A stretch of DNA of 64,000 nucleotides from Wuchereria bancrofti. Lineage: Eukaryota; Nematoda; Chromadorea; Rhabditida; Onchocercidae. A program made the translations under genes and the position numbers. The notes below the pieces were generated by a model. The model had not been told where the DNA came from and did not search any database. It saw only the letters and a program-made list of their open reading frames with translations. The stretch spans positions 186,001 through 250,000 of the forward strand of contig SSBO01000008.1 of assembly GCA_005281725.1 (NCBI GenBank), written 5' to 3'. The stretch's first letter is position 1. Each line of letters begins with the position of its first letter. Of the stretch, positions 30,744 through 43,400 are shown piece by piece.

Positions 30744-31422
30744 AAAGCCATTCAATTTTGATCGCATAAAAATACGGCTGTAGTACAAATAGTTATGCAA
30801 AAAAGAAAAAGAAAGAAAAAACATTCATTTTTTGTAAAATATATCAGTTTATCTCATTTAATTGCTAAATATTTATTCCTCTAAATTTTTGCTTAATTCT
30901 TAGAGAAAAAAATTAAATAACCTTTCTCTTCTTCTTCTCTCTCAATCGCTCCCTTATCTCCTCCATTCTCTCTTTCTCTGGGATAATAATATTTTAAAAA
31001 ACAAAAAAAAAATTTTTGCTACCGAACTATATTTTAAAGATTATAATAATCACAATAATAATACAATAATAACATTTACAATATATACAATAATAATAAA
31101 CGGAAGGTATATACTTGTTTAATTGAAATGATCAAAAATTAATCTTTTATTTTTTATCCTTCATGTTATCGAAATATTTGAAAATTTTCGAAATGCATTA
31201 GATAAAATGAACTATTATGGTCGTACTGTATGCACTTCATTTCATCACTTGCACATGAACAATGCCAGTGAAATGTCACATCATTTTGTGACAAAAAGCA
31301 TCACTCCAATAATTTTTATTTCCATTTCGGAATATTCATTATATTAAATTATCCATCTGACTTCTTTTTTAATGAAATTGATGAGTGATAGGTTTCTGTT
31401 TTTCTCTCGTTTCAGGAAGTGC

Positions 31423-31483
31423 CATCATTGTCATCATTGTCATCATCACCATTACCAACATCATCATCATTATCATCATCACT
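31423..31483. repeat. imperfect CAT trinucleotide repeat
   Basis: CATCATTGT and CATCATCATTAT variants run through the stretch; the His-rich frame it creates is not taken as a gene. Confidence 0.85.
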
Positions 31484-32153
31484 CAAAGAATCATTCATTC
31501 ATTTGCATTTGGAATGAAGCATTTCATTCTGTGAAACAAAATACTGGCAAACAACCTATTAGAAGCTACTAAATTTGAAGAAAAAAATGCTAATAAAATA
31601 GAATACAAATATTTTTGTCCTAATTGTGACTCATTAGCATCCAAAATGTAAAAATAAAATTAACAATTTAATCTTCCTAAACCATTAAATTAATTATTTG
31701 ATCCATTTTATCTAACAATATCTTAAATTTGCAACGACCATATGATTCAATTCATTGAGACATTTATTCTAACATCATAATTTTTAACTTTTACATAAAA
31801 ATTGTTGCAGTATGTGACATGCATATATTAAAAAGCATTTCATAAATTTAAATTCAACATTTTAATTTTCTGCTTTTTTCATTTTTCTTCTTTCGATCAA
31901 ATATTCCATTATTTTATTTATTTATTTATTAATTTTTGATGAACATAATATTTTTTTCTTCAAACTTATTCTTTAAATTTAAAAATTTTGACCACTAATA
32001 GAAAACCTGCCATTTATTATTATTACCGTTTTCATACATATAAATATGTATGATAATAATAATAAATTGAAAGCTTCCCGTTAACAATCAAAAATTGTTG
32101 AATTTAAACGAATAAATTTAAAATAATTTCGAAAAAAAATATTATATTCATCA

Positions 32154-32228
32154 ATGAATACATCCGGTTTGTCATTTCGCACAACAATAGTATCATTTCC
32201 AGATGAGGAACAGTGGCGGATTAATTAG
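32154..32228 (+). other. possible 24-aa small ORF in the desert
   Basis: ATG at 32154 opens a 24-codon frame ending at TAG 32226-32228 with mixed composition (TTIVSFPDEEQWRIN at the end), unlike neighbouring noise. A second reading is that TTTCCAG at 32196-32202 is a splice acceptor placed directly before ATG 32203, which opens a 64-codon frame. The two readings compete and neither is proven. Confidence 0.15.
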
Positions 32229-35221
32229 ATTGGAAATCTTGAAGATACAACCATTCTTTTATGTATCATGTCAAGTGTGGGAATTTCGTCGTGATACCTT
32301 GTTGTTCCGTTATTGCATCTCTTTAACAGTAATAAAAAGAAATACTCGTGATATTGAGGATTTTCCACGGGAATTAAACTTTGATTATAGGAATTGAAAT
32401 TAAGATTTTCTATGTTCCACTTTCTTTTTCTTTCTTTCGTCCTTTTTTCTCTTCTCTTTTTTTCTTAAATAATCCTTTTTTTTTCACCACTTCTATTATT
32501 AAGTCCACTTGTCCGTATTATATTATTCACGAATACTTCAATAATCTTCAAAGGATACCGCTAACATGCAGTGTCATCGATATCTTTCGCATCAAAATAC
32601 TATCAGCTACCAATACTACCACTACTGACACTATAATAATGCATTCCAACGACTATTCGCGTATATTTGCATAATGTATGTCATCTATTCAACAAATTTA
32701 TTCCTTCCATTTTTGAAACTTATTTGGAAATTTCCTCAATTTGTAAAAATCGGATTTCTAAATATCAGCAATATTATTATTATTACTATTACTGTTTTAG
32801 AATTGCCAATAATCTAATCCTAATAAAAATTTTGAAATCAGTAACTTAGGACATTTCCGATAATTATCATCCGTTTGATAAGCTAACACAATGATCAGTT
32901 TGAAATAAATCCAACAGAATAATATTTGTTGAAGTTTTCGTCGAGTTTTTCTGTCAACTTTAAAAATATCTACTTGATTTTCTGCTAATAAATAATTTTG
33001 ATACTAATTGAAATATTTTTTAACCATTGGATATTTTTATTTATTTGACTTATAAAATGTTTAAAAAATAGGATTGAACCTCCGCTATGATAGATAAAAT
33101 GAACAGAGAAAATAAAATAGCAACAAAAGAGATAAGAAATAAGCAAGCAAACAAATAAGTAATAAGTAAATGAATAAACAAATAATGTATATGCGTGAAA
33201 GCAATAAAAATACAATTTGAACATACAACAAATAATTTGTGCCTAATTGTATGACATCAAAATTTAAGTAAATATTTTTTCAAGATTTATTGTTAAACTA
33301 CTTTGTATCAAATTTGTTTCAAAAAAATCTATGTAAAAAATTTCAGTGGAGTTGAAATACATGTAAATCAAATTGACAATTAAATAAATTGTAAGATAAA
33401 ACAAGAAGATTCGAAATTGTAATTAAGTAATTCATATACCAAGATCACAAATGTAACTTAGGCTTTAAAAGACAGGAAACTAATTATTTGAAATACTGTA
33501 AATTAATTTTCCAAGAAACAGTAACTCACTTTGTATACTTACTTATTTCTTGATCATAATAGCACTATTTCAAGTAATTCGAAAAGAAAAAAATAACAGA
33601 AAATCTTTGTAATTTGAGAAATGGCAAGAAAATTTTTGCTGTTAAATATCGACATTTGTTCAAAAAATCAGAAAAGTACAAATTGAATTAAAATAAACAA
33701 TGAATTAAAATAAAATGAATTAAATAAATAAAATGAAGCCATAATGAATTAAAATAAAAACATAAGGCTTAGAAATCAATGATAATAATAACATTATCAA
33801 AATGAGAAAAAAGCTTGATAAAGAATAAATAACTGTTCAATTTCATACATATATGGGTTAACTTGTTATGTATTTTATCAACACTAAATATAATTTCCAG
33901 TTTTGATCTAAAATAAAGATGGAATTAATTAAAGTTTTAGCTAAATAATTCGAATTTCTGGAAAAATAATAAATATATGTACATATTATTTTACATATTG
34001 CAGTGTATTACGTACTTTATATTTCAGGTGAATTTTGCTTTACTTTTGCTTCAGTTTCTCAATTTTAAATTTAAATTATTTTAATTCTAAAGTTCAAACT
34101 AATTTCATATATTATGTCGAATGAAAAAAATTTTTTGAGAAATCAAATAAAAATGCAACATGAAATAAATTCCAAATCTTTCATCCCATCCAAAAAGTCA
34201 TGCGGTATTCTTCAGTTTCATAACTAATATATGAATAAAATTTGAGACTAATCTTATTGTTAAAAACGAGATATTGTTAAGTTCTAAAATCTATAATTAT
34301 AAAGTAGCAAAGTTAAAAAACTTTGAAATTTTTAACCTTCGCCCTTTAAAAATCAGAAATATTTAAGAAGGAATATTATTCAATGCAGTTTAAAAAAAAT
34401 GAAAAGCCATTATTTTGAATCATTAATTAAAAACCACTCATTAAAAACCATTGATTAAAATTGTTAATGATAATTTATTAATTAAAATTATTGAAACGGT
34501 TGCGAATAAATACACATAAATATATTGGAAATAATTGGAATTTGAGATTCTTTGGACATCCCAAATTATGAAATTCAATCAAAAATACAAAAATTATTTG
34601 GCAAAAAAGAAAAATGAGAAGGATTCTGCGTTAGAAGTAAAATGATAACAATTGTTGCTAACGTTTTTGTTATTATGTGGAAAGAATAAGAGATAAACGT
34701 TAATCGGTAAAAAAAACAGAAAAAAAAGTTGAATTCTGAAGTAAAATAGCAGATATTTTGAGTGATAGTCTAACTCTTATTTCACGTACGTTATTATTCC
34801 GCTTTATTCCAGATCTATCCCCCTTCTTCGCTATACGTATTTTTTTTAAATGCAGCCCATTTGTTTTGTATATTTCAAATTATAAAATAACATCATAAAA
34901 TGAAGAATGAAGTTTGAAAAGATTAAAAGGAAGGATAAGATGATAAGGTGAAATCATAAAAGTGATCGTTTTATTATGAATATTGCCTTCATGATAGTAA
35001 ACAAGGTATTCGGCATATCTCACTATTGATTAAATGAAAATAGATAAAAAAGGAATATATTAAAAATGATTCAGAGTCATTTTAAGAGAATGATAAGATT
35101 TAGCTATCACATTTGTGCAATATCGACATATAAATATCATATATATATTAAAAATAGCATATAGTGATAATGCAATAAATTGTGGGTATCAATATCAATC
35201 TCAGACCGTTTTCTAACCCTT

Positions 35222-35400
35222 TCAAGCGTTTTTTCTTTTTTCACTTTTTCCTTTTTTTTTTCTTCTTCTTACCTCTCTGTTTTGTTTGTATCTCTTCGAA
35301 ACGACACGATAAAAACGAACATATCGTAATCCATATTTTGCCTTTTTTTTCTTCTTTTTCTTTTTTTTTTCTTTTTTTTTTTTTTTTTTTTGTTAGTTAT
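35222..35400. repeat. T-rich polypyrimidine low-complexity tract
   Basis: Long runs of T with scattered C, including an uninterrupted T run before 35391. The Phe-rich 112-codon frame across it (35182-35520) is an artefact of this composition. Confidence 0.9.
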
Positions 35401-38123
35401 CAGTCTTTCTTTTTATTATTATCATTATTCTTTGGAACTTATAAATTTTGCTATTATGGTTTAAAAAATTTATATCATTTTTCTTTTTTTCCTTCTTTTA
35501 AAAAACAATTTTCTCTTTAATTTAAAAAAAAAAGTTGATGTTATTTGATAAAATGAAATTATTTTTGGAGAATCTCATTTTATTTTATCCTGTTAATAAT
35601 TTTTCTTTCCTTTTCATTATTTTCTCGTTTTTTAAATTTTGATTTAATTTTATTTATCTTTCGCTTTTTCTCTCCTTTTTTTGCTCCTATTAAAGAACAT
35701 TACCGTATTTCGGTGAGTTGTATTTAACAAATATTCAATCAATGATGATTAATTCCGCTTATTGTAAGTAAAAATTTGGCAAATAGAAAAATGTGTTTTA
35801 TATATATAAGGTATAATAAGCTCATTTATACAGCGTATTAATTGCGAATCGATGCATTCAACATATACAAAATATTTCCAATTTGATTACTTTCAAAATT
35901 AAGAGAAATCAAATTTATTATAAATTTATGATAGTTTTTTGATATTTTGTTTTGGAATAAATATGATTTCCAAAGTCGAAATGATTGGCATTTTGCACAT
36001 ATTAAAGATAGCATATATGTAAAAATTATTTCGCGGCAATTATTATATCAGTTCCAATTATGTATTGCAAATTTCATTTTCAAGTTTATTAATTATGCAA
36101 CGCATATTGTAAAAAAATGTCGTTTCATTTATAAAATCAACGATGCTATTTACTTTTCATACGTATAAATTTACATATCATTATACAGAAATTAGAATAA
36201 TGAAGTTTAAAACACCACAATGATATATATAGCAGTAGGATTACCTAATATAAAATATGTCAACTTTTTAAAATTTTAATAAATTTTGCAAATTTTTAAA
36301 TTGCAAAGAAAATCGTTCTGTAAATTAAGATTAACCATACGTTTTTTTTCCCTCTGACCAAACTTCCGAAAATTTGCAATCATCAAGTCTTCAAGAAAGA
36401 GCAAAGATCATGCAGTATGAAAAAGTGTTACCTATGGAAAAATCTATTTTAAAAAAATGTTCGGACAGTATAAACTGAGCAAAAATTCGTCACAATTATC
36501 CATACACGAAAAAATTACGTGTGGTTTCAAGAAAGAAAAAAAAAGAATATGATATGAAATAGTTTGAATAATTTAATTTTGCTCAACTAAATTGAATTCA
36601 GTTGATTTGACATTATTTCACTCGTTGTGTTTTGATGTAAATTTCTACCAGCTTTTTGCTACAACGTATTTTGTGAAAAATTTAGCTCTCAAATTTCAAA
36701 ATTTATCCCAAAATTTAGTTAGTTGATAATAAATTTAAAGTATTATTTAAATTCTTAACAAAAATGTCACAAAAATAGCATATGTATACATGTATATCAA
36801 TTATTACATATCAATTTTTCGGGGAGACATAATATGATGTACAGAAATTAATTAGGAATGAATTAAGAAGAAACAAAGAAATGGAAAAGGAAGATAAACA
36901 CCGGCTCTAATAATAAAGCAATCAACAAAGCAATCGATTTCTTGATATTACTTAAAAAGTAATTTTTATAATTGTTTGAGAAATCAATGGAAGAAAAAAT
37001 CCATTCGAAAAAAATGAGCGCTACCACTCAAGCATCATTCTCTTAAAAATAGATTAAAAGCTAATCGAAAATTTTAGAAATAACAATTTTGGATAACAAA
37101 AAGAGGTATGTGGAAGAAAAATGTTAGAGCTGAATTTAAATTTAGTAACGACACATTCAACTTTATTTAAGAGTTTGGATTAAAAGTTAAAAAAAGAAAA
37201 TTTCAGCTAATTCTTTTTCATTTATGAGTTATAATTAATTCGGTAAATTTTTTATTAGTTAGCTGCTAAATCAAATAACACGTTAATAAAAACCAACTCA
37301 AAAAATCGAATTCCTTGTGGATTACAAAATCATAAACAATCAAGCATTAAAAATTAATTCTTTCGGAAAAACAAAAAAAAAAAGAAATTAAAAGATAATC
37401 AAAATGATATAGTTCTTTTAAAAGTTCTTTCAAACCACCGAGATTTTTGTCACTAATTTATTATTTGTTCTAAAAAAGGGAAAAAAATTGAACAATAAGA
37501 GAAATTTTTACTATTTTTTTTCTTCTGCCGCAGTATTATCACATACACTTCCAATCATAAAAAGCATCAAGTTTTGAATTAAAAATTATAAAATATAATT
37601 AGCAATCGAAAGGAAAAATCAACAAATATGCTAGTTGTTATTTTGCGATCGATCAGAAATTTTTATCAGAAATGGTTGAATTAAAAAGATTATGCATATA
37701 TAGAAAGATATAGAAAGAGAAAAAAAGAGAAACTACGGTAAAAAACTAAATGATAAAAAATAGTAGATAAAACTACTCAGTTTGAAATTATATATGATAA
37801 CATTAAAAGTCGTAGAAATTAAGAATTTCACTAATTGTTAACAAAAAAAAATGTAATATAACCTATGTTATTTTACCAAAATATTTCAAACTTTTTTCCT
37901 TTAATCGAAGTTGGTATTTCAATCAAAATTTATAAAATTAAAAATTTTTCTATTAAAAAGAAAATGATTATATTATCATAAAACAAAATTTTGGATAGAA
38001 AATATTGCTAATATTGTTTAAATCTGATGTAATCGTAATATAAATAATAAAGCAACAACAAGAAAAAGGTTCATATTTTAAAAAATTAGAGGGAAAGAAG
38101 AGGAGAAAAAACGAAGACGGAAG

Positions 38124-39362
38124 CTATGTGTAAACAAAAGTATCCGGTGGATAATTATTGGGATTTAATAAAAGTTCCTGACCATATTGAGGTGTCATTC
38201 GTTTCTCTTTTTGTCTTCGATTGCAAAACCATACTCGGACCACTTCTTTTTCCAATTGTAGTTCCATTGCAACCTGAGCAATTTCTTGGGCATTTGGTTT
38301 AGGATTTTTCTGAAAATGATATTCCAAGCGGCTTTTCACCTGTACTTCAATTGATGTTCGCTTTTTCCTCTTCCGACCACCCTGTCCTGTCATTTTTTCA
38401 AAGGCGCTATTGGGCGAGGAACTGGTAGAATCAGCTTCTTCAAGCCATTTGTACAGTAATGGTTTTAGTTTACACATATTTTTAAAGCTTAATTGCAATG
38501 CTTCAAAACGACAAATGGTAGTTTGGCTGAATACGTTACCGTATAGAGTGCCAAGTGCTAAACCAACATCAGCTTGCGTATAACCTAGTTTAATACGACG
38601 TTGTTTGAAGGTTTTTGCAAATGCTTCCAAATCTTCAGAACAAGTAGAGTCTGTTTCATCAGCAAGTTGCGATGATGAAAGGGGTAAATCTTCCTGGGCA
38701 AATGCATAAGGCCACGATGAAGGTGCGGCAGCGGAAAGACGTTGAATAACATCCGGACGTTCCGGTTCGTGTTTCATTTCCATTACACCGGTATTTGCAA
38801 GATGTGACGGGATAACTTGTGGAATAGACATTAATGATAATTGCTGGTGATGTTGTTGTTGTTGCTGTTGTTGTTGTTGCTGCTGTTGTTGTTGCTGCAA
38901 CAGTTGCTGCTGAATATGATGTTGATGATGCTCATGGTAGGTGGTCCAATCTGGTTGAGGTGGTGGGAATAACAACTGAAATGGTGTAGCAGTTACAGAA
39001 TGCGGTTGATAAGGTTGTAATACCGATTGCGGCATAGTTGCCGTTGGTGGTAGTGATAATGACGGTGGTGGTAGTGGTGGTGGTGGTGGCGGTGGTGGTG
39101 GTGGTGGTGGCCATCGTTCACTTAATTCCTGGAATGCTTCACATGTTGGTTTAATAACCTGAGTATAATTACTGGTACTAATGGTACCATTATTATTGGT
39201 ACCATTACTGTTGTTACTGCTGTTGTTGTTATTGTTATTGTTGCGGTTACTACCGTTGTTATCCGTTGATCGTATGCTGATGACAATCGCAGATGATTGT
39301 TGCCGCTGTTGTTGTTGTTCATCATTGGGTTGTGATGCCGAGAATGATGATGCTGACAACAT
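38124..39362 (-). CDS. ceh-6: class III POU homeobox transcription factor (CEH-6/Brn type)
   Basis: A single uninterrupted frame of 412 aa. The POU-specific domain is at about 242-310 ([60 protein letters not shown]). After a 19-residue linker the POU homeodomain lies at about 329-388 ([46 protein letters not shown]). [20 protein letters not shown] and [18 protein letters not shown] are class III signatures (Brn-1/2/4, Oct-6, Drosophila Vvl), not class IV (UNC-86) or II. The family controls neural, epidermal and excretory-cell development; C. elegans ceh-6 is needed for excretory-cell and some neuronal fates. The N-terminus holds poly-Asn (about 39-60), poly-Pro (about 86-101) and 15-residue poly-Gln (about 156-170) tracts. 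No intron is seen, as in vertebrate class III genes. ATG 39362 is the first in frame, with no clear acceptor beside it. It stands alone between two gene deserts. Confidence 0.93.
   Translation of the reverse strand: MLSASSFSASQPNDEQQQQRQQSSAIVISIRSTDNNGSNRNNNNNNNSSNNSNGTNNNGTISTSNYTQVIKPTCEAFQELSERWPPPPPPPPPPPPLPPPSLSLPPTATMPQSVLQPYQPHSVTATPFQLLFPPPQPDWTTYHEHHQHHIQQQLLQQQQQQQQQQQQQQQHHQQLSLMSIPQVIPSHLANTGVMEMKHEPERPDVIQRLSAAAPSSWPYAFAQEDLPLSSSQLADETDSTCSEDLEAFAKTFKQRRIKLGYTQADVGLALGTLYGNVFSQTTICRFEALQLSFKNMCKLKPLLYKWLEEADSTSSSPNSAFEKMTGQGGRKRKKRTSIEVQVKSRLEYHFQKNPKPNAQEIAQVAMELQLEKEVVRVWFCNRRQKEKRMTPQYGQELLLNPNNYPPDTFVYT
38853..38897 (-). repeat. CAA/CAG repeat encoding 15 glutamines in the POU gene
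   Basis: Fifteen Gln codons in a row, mixing CAA and CAG, followed after two Leu codons by more Gln. A CCA/CCG-type repeat encoding poly-Pro lies at about 39063-39111 and an AAC/AAT run encoding poly-Asn at about 39190-39245. Confidence 0.9.
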
Positions 39363-39670
39363 TTAGCATATTAAAATAATTTTATCGTAATAAGTATTAT
39401 CTGTTGCGTTGGTGATATAACTGTTGTTGCCGATTAATAGGAAAGGTCAAAAAATTTCTTAGAATATAAACGTTTCACGTTTATATACGTGCACGATTGG
39501 TAACGTATGTCAAATAAGCCAGATATAAAAATAAAAATGAAGAAAACCGGCAACGAAAAATCGGAACACTTTTCCGGTGAATAATCAGCAATGTAAATGA
39601 GATGGTGATGCTTTCGGTGATGGTCCGCTTCAATTCCACCCCTCTTTATTATAGCTTGAAATCAGCATGT

Positions 39671-39720
39671 ACATATATATACACACATGCACACACACAC
39701 GCACACACACATATATATGC
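39671..39720. repeat. CA/TA microsatellite
   Basis: Compound ACACAC and ATATAT runs. Confidence 0.9.
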
Positions 39721-39851
39721 ATATAACATATTCATACACACCCAAACAGAAAAGCGCCAATCCAAGCAAACTTCTTGATTTTGATTCCGGTAGCAGAAAT
39801 GATTCGGAAATTAATTCTGTTTTATACAGTCAGATAATTGTAATAATGCTG

Positions 39852-39976
39852 ATATTGACGATGATAATGCTGACAGTAATAATAATAATGATGAATAATG
39901 ATGGTGATAGTGATAGTGACAGTGATAGTTATAGTAATGATGTTGATGATGATGTTGATGATGATGATGATGATGT
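39852..39976. repeat. GAT/GATAGT-type repeat tract
   Basis: Imperfect GATGAT, GATAGT and GATGTT units. They yield Asp/Ser-rich or His-rich spurious frames on the two strands. Confidence 0.85.
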
Positions 39977-40399
39977 ATCAGACAATCCGAAATCATTGGA
40001 ACAAACACAAGCAACCTATGGTAGTTTTTCAGGAGAGGAAAAGGAAGAGAGGAAGAAAAGAAAAAGAGAGAGGGAGAAGAGAGAGAGAATACCTCATATG
40101 TACTGACAGATGCAGGCAGACGGATATACACAAGACATACATAGACACCGCAATGCCTCCTCCTCTTTCATGTGATAGCGTGGAGGAAGGGAGGAGGTGA
40201 CTGGTGGCGTTGTTGCTTTCAAGGAATTCTGTGATTGGTAGGTAGATGTGTGGGTGTCTGGGTGGGTGAATGATTGGAATAGGTGAGTGGGAGTGGATGA
40301 GGACGCTACCGGATACTACCGAAATGGTGACACACCCTCTCCCTCCTCCAAAATCTCACGGTGATTTCTGGTGTGATCTATGAGAAAGGATAAGGAATG

Positions 40400-40412
40400 A
40401 GGTCGAAGGTCG
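40400..40412 (+). promoter_or_regulatory. tandem AGGTCG half-sites with 1-base spacing
   Basis: AGGTCG at 40400-40405 and 40407-40412, separated by A: a DR1 arrangement of a half-site variant, about 1 kb upstream of the POU gene start. Confidence 0.25.
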
Positions 40413-43400
40413 CGTAAAGGGGAAAAAATGATTGGTTGAATGCATGTAAGGATGAGAAACAATGATGGTAATGATCGATGATATTATTATAAATAAGTAA
40501 CAGTAATAGAAAATGGAAATGACTGGAGTTTTTAATTCAAAATGATGGGGAAAATTTCTTTCTTTTTTTCTTTATCTTTTATTCCTTCTAGTCGTAAATC
40601 TAACAATTTGAAGAAACTAATAAAAATAAATAATTTAATTGCCACTAAGTTGACAAAAATCAAATAATTTTTTAATAATCCGACATTCAAAAGAATCACA
40701 AAATCAATCAGTTAGTATTCCTTTTGCTATCTGCCTAGCAAAATAAATTAAGTACATTAATGATTCAAACTGTATAACTTAAGTGACAAGAGCTTATAAA
40801 ATAACCAAAATTTTAATCTGTTGTAAATTAAGAATTTTTAAAACTTTGATTTAAAAAAAATTTTTTTTTAAATGAAATATTGTGACCACTAGTTAAGAAT
40901 CAAATAGAAAGGCAAAAAATGAAGAAATATTGCGCCCGACACTTTACCTCGTCTTATCCTTCTCTCTTCTTTTCCTCTGTTCGCTTCTGTAATTTATGCA
41001 AATTTATTCGTTTTCACATAGTTCTCCTCTTTCCATCATCCATTACTAATCAGTATGTCAAGCAATTAAACTATGTCTCCAAGAAGGTAATTTATATACA
41101 TGGATGTATTTTTTTTTCTTTTAAGTGAAAAATGGAGCAAACGGTCAAGTGAAATTTAAGTGTATTCAAGAAATAATCTTAAAATTCATTAAGATTTGAT
41201 AAAATGAGTTTTTCCTTTTTGCAGAATAAAATGATAAAATTATTAAATTCATAATTTAAAAGAAATCATATAAGTATCATCATGAATAAAATAAACAAAA
41301 AAAAAAAAAAAAAACGGAAGGAAAGATGCAAAAAGAAAAAAGTCAAGAAAAAACAGAAATGAAAAATTTAATTAAACGTACTACAATGTTGCTGAATGCA
41401 AATTTTGTGATTATAAAGTGGCTTATGTAATTCTTTGAATTTAATTCAAATTGTGATCTTGATAACTGATTGATAATCAAAAATGAACATTGAATATAAA
41501 ATCGATATCACTATCATCAGTTACTGCATGTTTTCCATTTTCTATGATTGTTCATTAGACATTTCAATTCTTTTAGGTCTCGTTACTTGGTTTTTGTTAG
41601 TTTAAAAGCCGAAAATTTAGGCATTTTGTATTCTGTTAATTAATTGATCTCACAGATGAAGAAAAACCTGAATATATTCCATCAATTAGTTATCACTGCT
41701 TCTGATAATCAGTGAGCAAAAAAATTAAAGCATTCTTGTCAATCAATTCGAATTAATCAGACCTAATGAATTATGCTGATATTTCCTGTGATAATTATGT
41801 GACAATCTTGAATCCCAAAAAACTAAAATTAAAATACTGTTAGACAAGTGAAATTAGTTGAAGTGCACAAAATAAAGTAAAATAATAAACATAGAATATA
41901 AAAAGATGAAAATTTAAACTTCTTTCCACTCACCATTTAGTCACAAATTGAAAGAAATTACAGAAATTTTGAAAACTCGACGACTGCATGAGACATTAAA
42001 CAAAAGAAAAAGAAAGTGTCAGGAACATTATAAATATAAAAGAAAAGAAAAGGAAAATTATATAGATATAATATTTGATAGAAATTATGTAAATATAATA
42101 TTATAAATTAGTAAAAATTATATAAATATAATTTCAAAGAGTAAAATAAATATTTGCTTAAAATTAAATTTAAATGTTTGATAAATGCAAAGGTAGCAAG
42201 CACAATAAAAACAGAAGTGGAAAAAGTGCAGCTTCTATTTGCAATGATCTTGTTCTTTTTTTGTTGCAATAGCACCGACTAAAATTTCTGTCTTTCCGTC
42301 ATAGTACCCGAAATTTGAACTTTTCATTGAATTATCATATTTTCCTGTAAAATTCAATAATAATGGTATGGTACCTGTGAAAAGTGAAAAAAAGTAAGTG
42401 GAAAAAAGTAATAATTTAATTCCAAATGATTGTTTCGTTTATCAGCCAAATCTGATGAAAAAATCAATCCATGAAAAAATCAATCCATTGATTTTCAACA
42501 TATCTTCAAGTGGTTAATTGAACATTTTAATTAATCTAAACTGATAACATTTGACAGAATAAATAGGTTTTCAAAATAAAATACATCGCCTTTAATATTT
42601 TTAAACAATACCATATATCAACTGAAATTTCCTAATTCATTTTCAACAAGTGTCAAAATTTCGGCAAAATAAAATTTTAAGGATTGAAAAAAAAGATTAT
42701 TGCAAACACAATCTTAACAATTTTAATAACAAGTAATTTGAGAAAATTGAGATTTTTTTTTTAAACAAAGTACATAATTTACAGTAAAGCGAATATAACA
42801 TATGTTAGCAAAATACTCTAATGATAATTTCACTAAAAAAATTAAACTGGCCAATCATTTGAATGGCATTACTATTGTATATTACAATTGGTAATAACCT
42901 CAGTATTTGTTATCACCCAGAAAAAAAAAAGTAGTATTAGTAATGATATTGTAAGTGAACTGACATTTGTGGAAGAAAGCGAGAGAGGAATAATACTTAA
43001 AATTGGTTTGGTCCTGATAAAAGAAGAGAGGATAGAACTAAGGAGAAAAGGAAGGGCGAGAGGTTGTGAGAAAATTAGATGCCTTAATGTGATGCCATTA
43101 TTGACCAGTTTTTTCTTTCTTTTTTTGAATAATCACATTCTAAAAAAAATCCTAAAAAGGAATGATGTGCCAAATAACTTTGGCGCATTTTATATATTTA
43201 TCATATAACTTTTTATCTTTCAATTCAATTTAATCCTTAATTTTTTTCTTTTTATTTTTTAGTCATCATTAATGGATATTTTGGCAAAAAAACAAGTGTT
43301 AAAAAAGATGAAAGAATAAAAAAGGAAAAAAATTAAAAAATGAAGAAAAGTTTCTACTTTAATATGAGTCCTTTCTTTTTGTTCATTGGAATTTTCATCT

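Larger units (their letters stand above)
23221..38123. other. gene desert between cdc-5L and the POU gene
   Basis: Nearly 15 kb of very AT-rich sequence with no convincing exon. AATAAA at 23828-23833 may end cdc-5L. Frames in this stretch are short and dominated by Ile, Lys, Asn, Phe and Tyr. Islands of higher complexity at about 26650-26950, 28500-28690, 30290-30780 and 32150-32400 are the best places to look for enhancers or small RNAs. Simple repeats occur at 25630-25700 (AAT-type), 31423-31483 (CAT-type) and 35222-35400 (T-rich). Confidence 0.55.
39363..40460. other. upstream region of the POU gene, promoter candidate
   Basis: Compared with the deserts this kilobase is richer in G and C (notably 39570-39650 and 40140-40440), as expected for a promoter-proximal region. 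It holds a CA/TA repeat at 39671-39720 and GAT-type repeats at 39852-39976; the frames across these are artefacts. GAAAGGTCA near 39441-39449 and the tandem AGGTCG at 40400-40412 resemble nuclear-receptor half-sites. No TATA box is decisive. Confidence 0.4.

Noticed and set aside
33060..33110. tRNA-like word (minus strand GAGGTTCAATCC followed by a T run)
   Set aside because: The bases after the TTC loop do not pair with the GGAGG before it, and no A-box or acceptor stem is present upstream.
35182..35520. 112-codon + strand frame
   Set aside because: Phe/Leu/Ser-rich product of a T-rich low-complexity tract with no splice or start context.
38932..39366. Thr-rich, Leu-rich and Met/Val/Ile-rich frames within the POU gene
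   Set aside because: Shadows of the triplet repeats in the genuine POU reading frame.
39687..40131. Overlapping frames of 100-139 codons on both strands
   Set aside because: They run over CA and GAT microsatellites and a purine-rich tract, giving His/Thr, Asp/Ser and Arg/Glu repeats.
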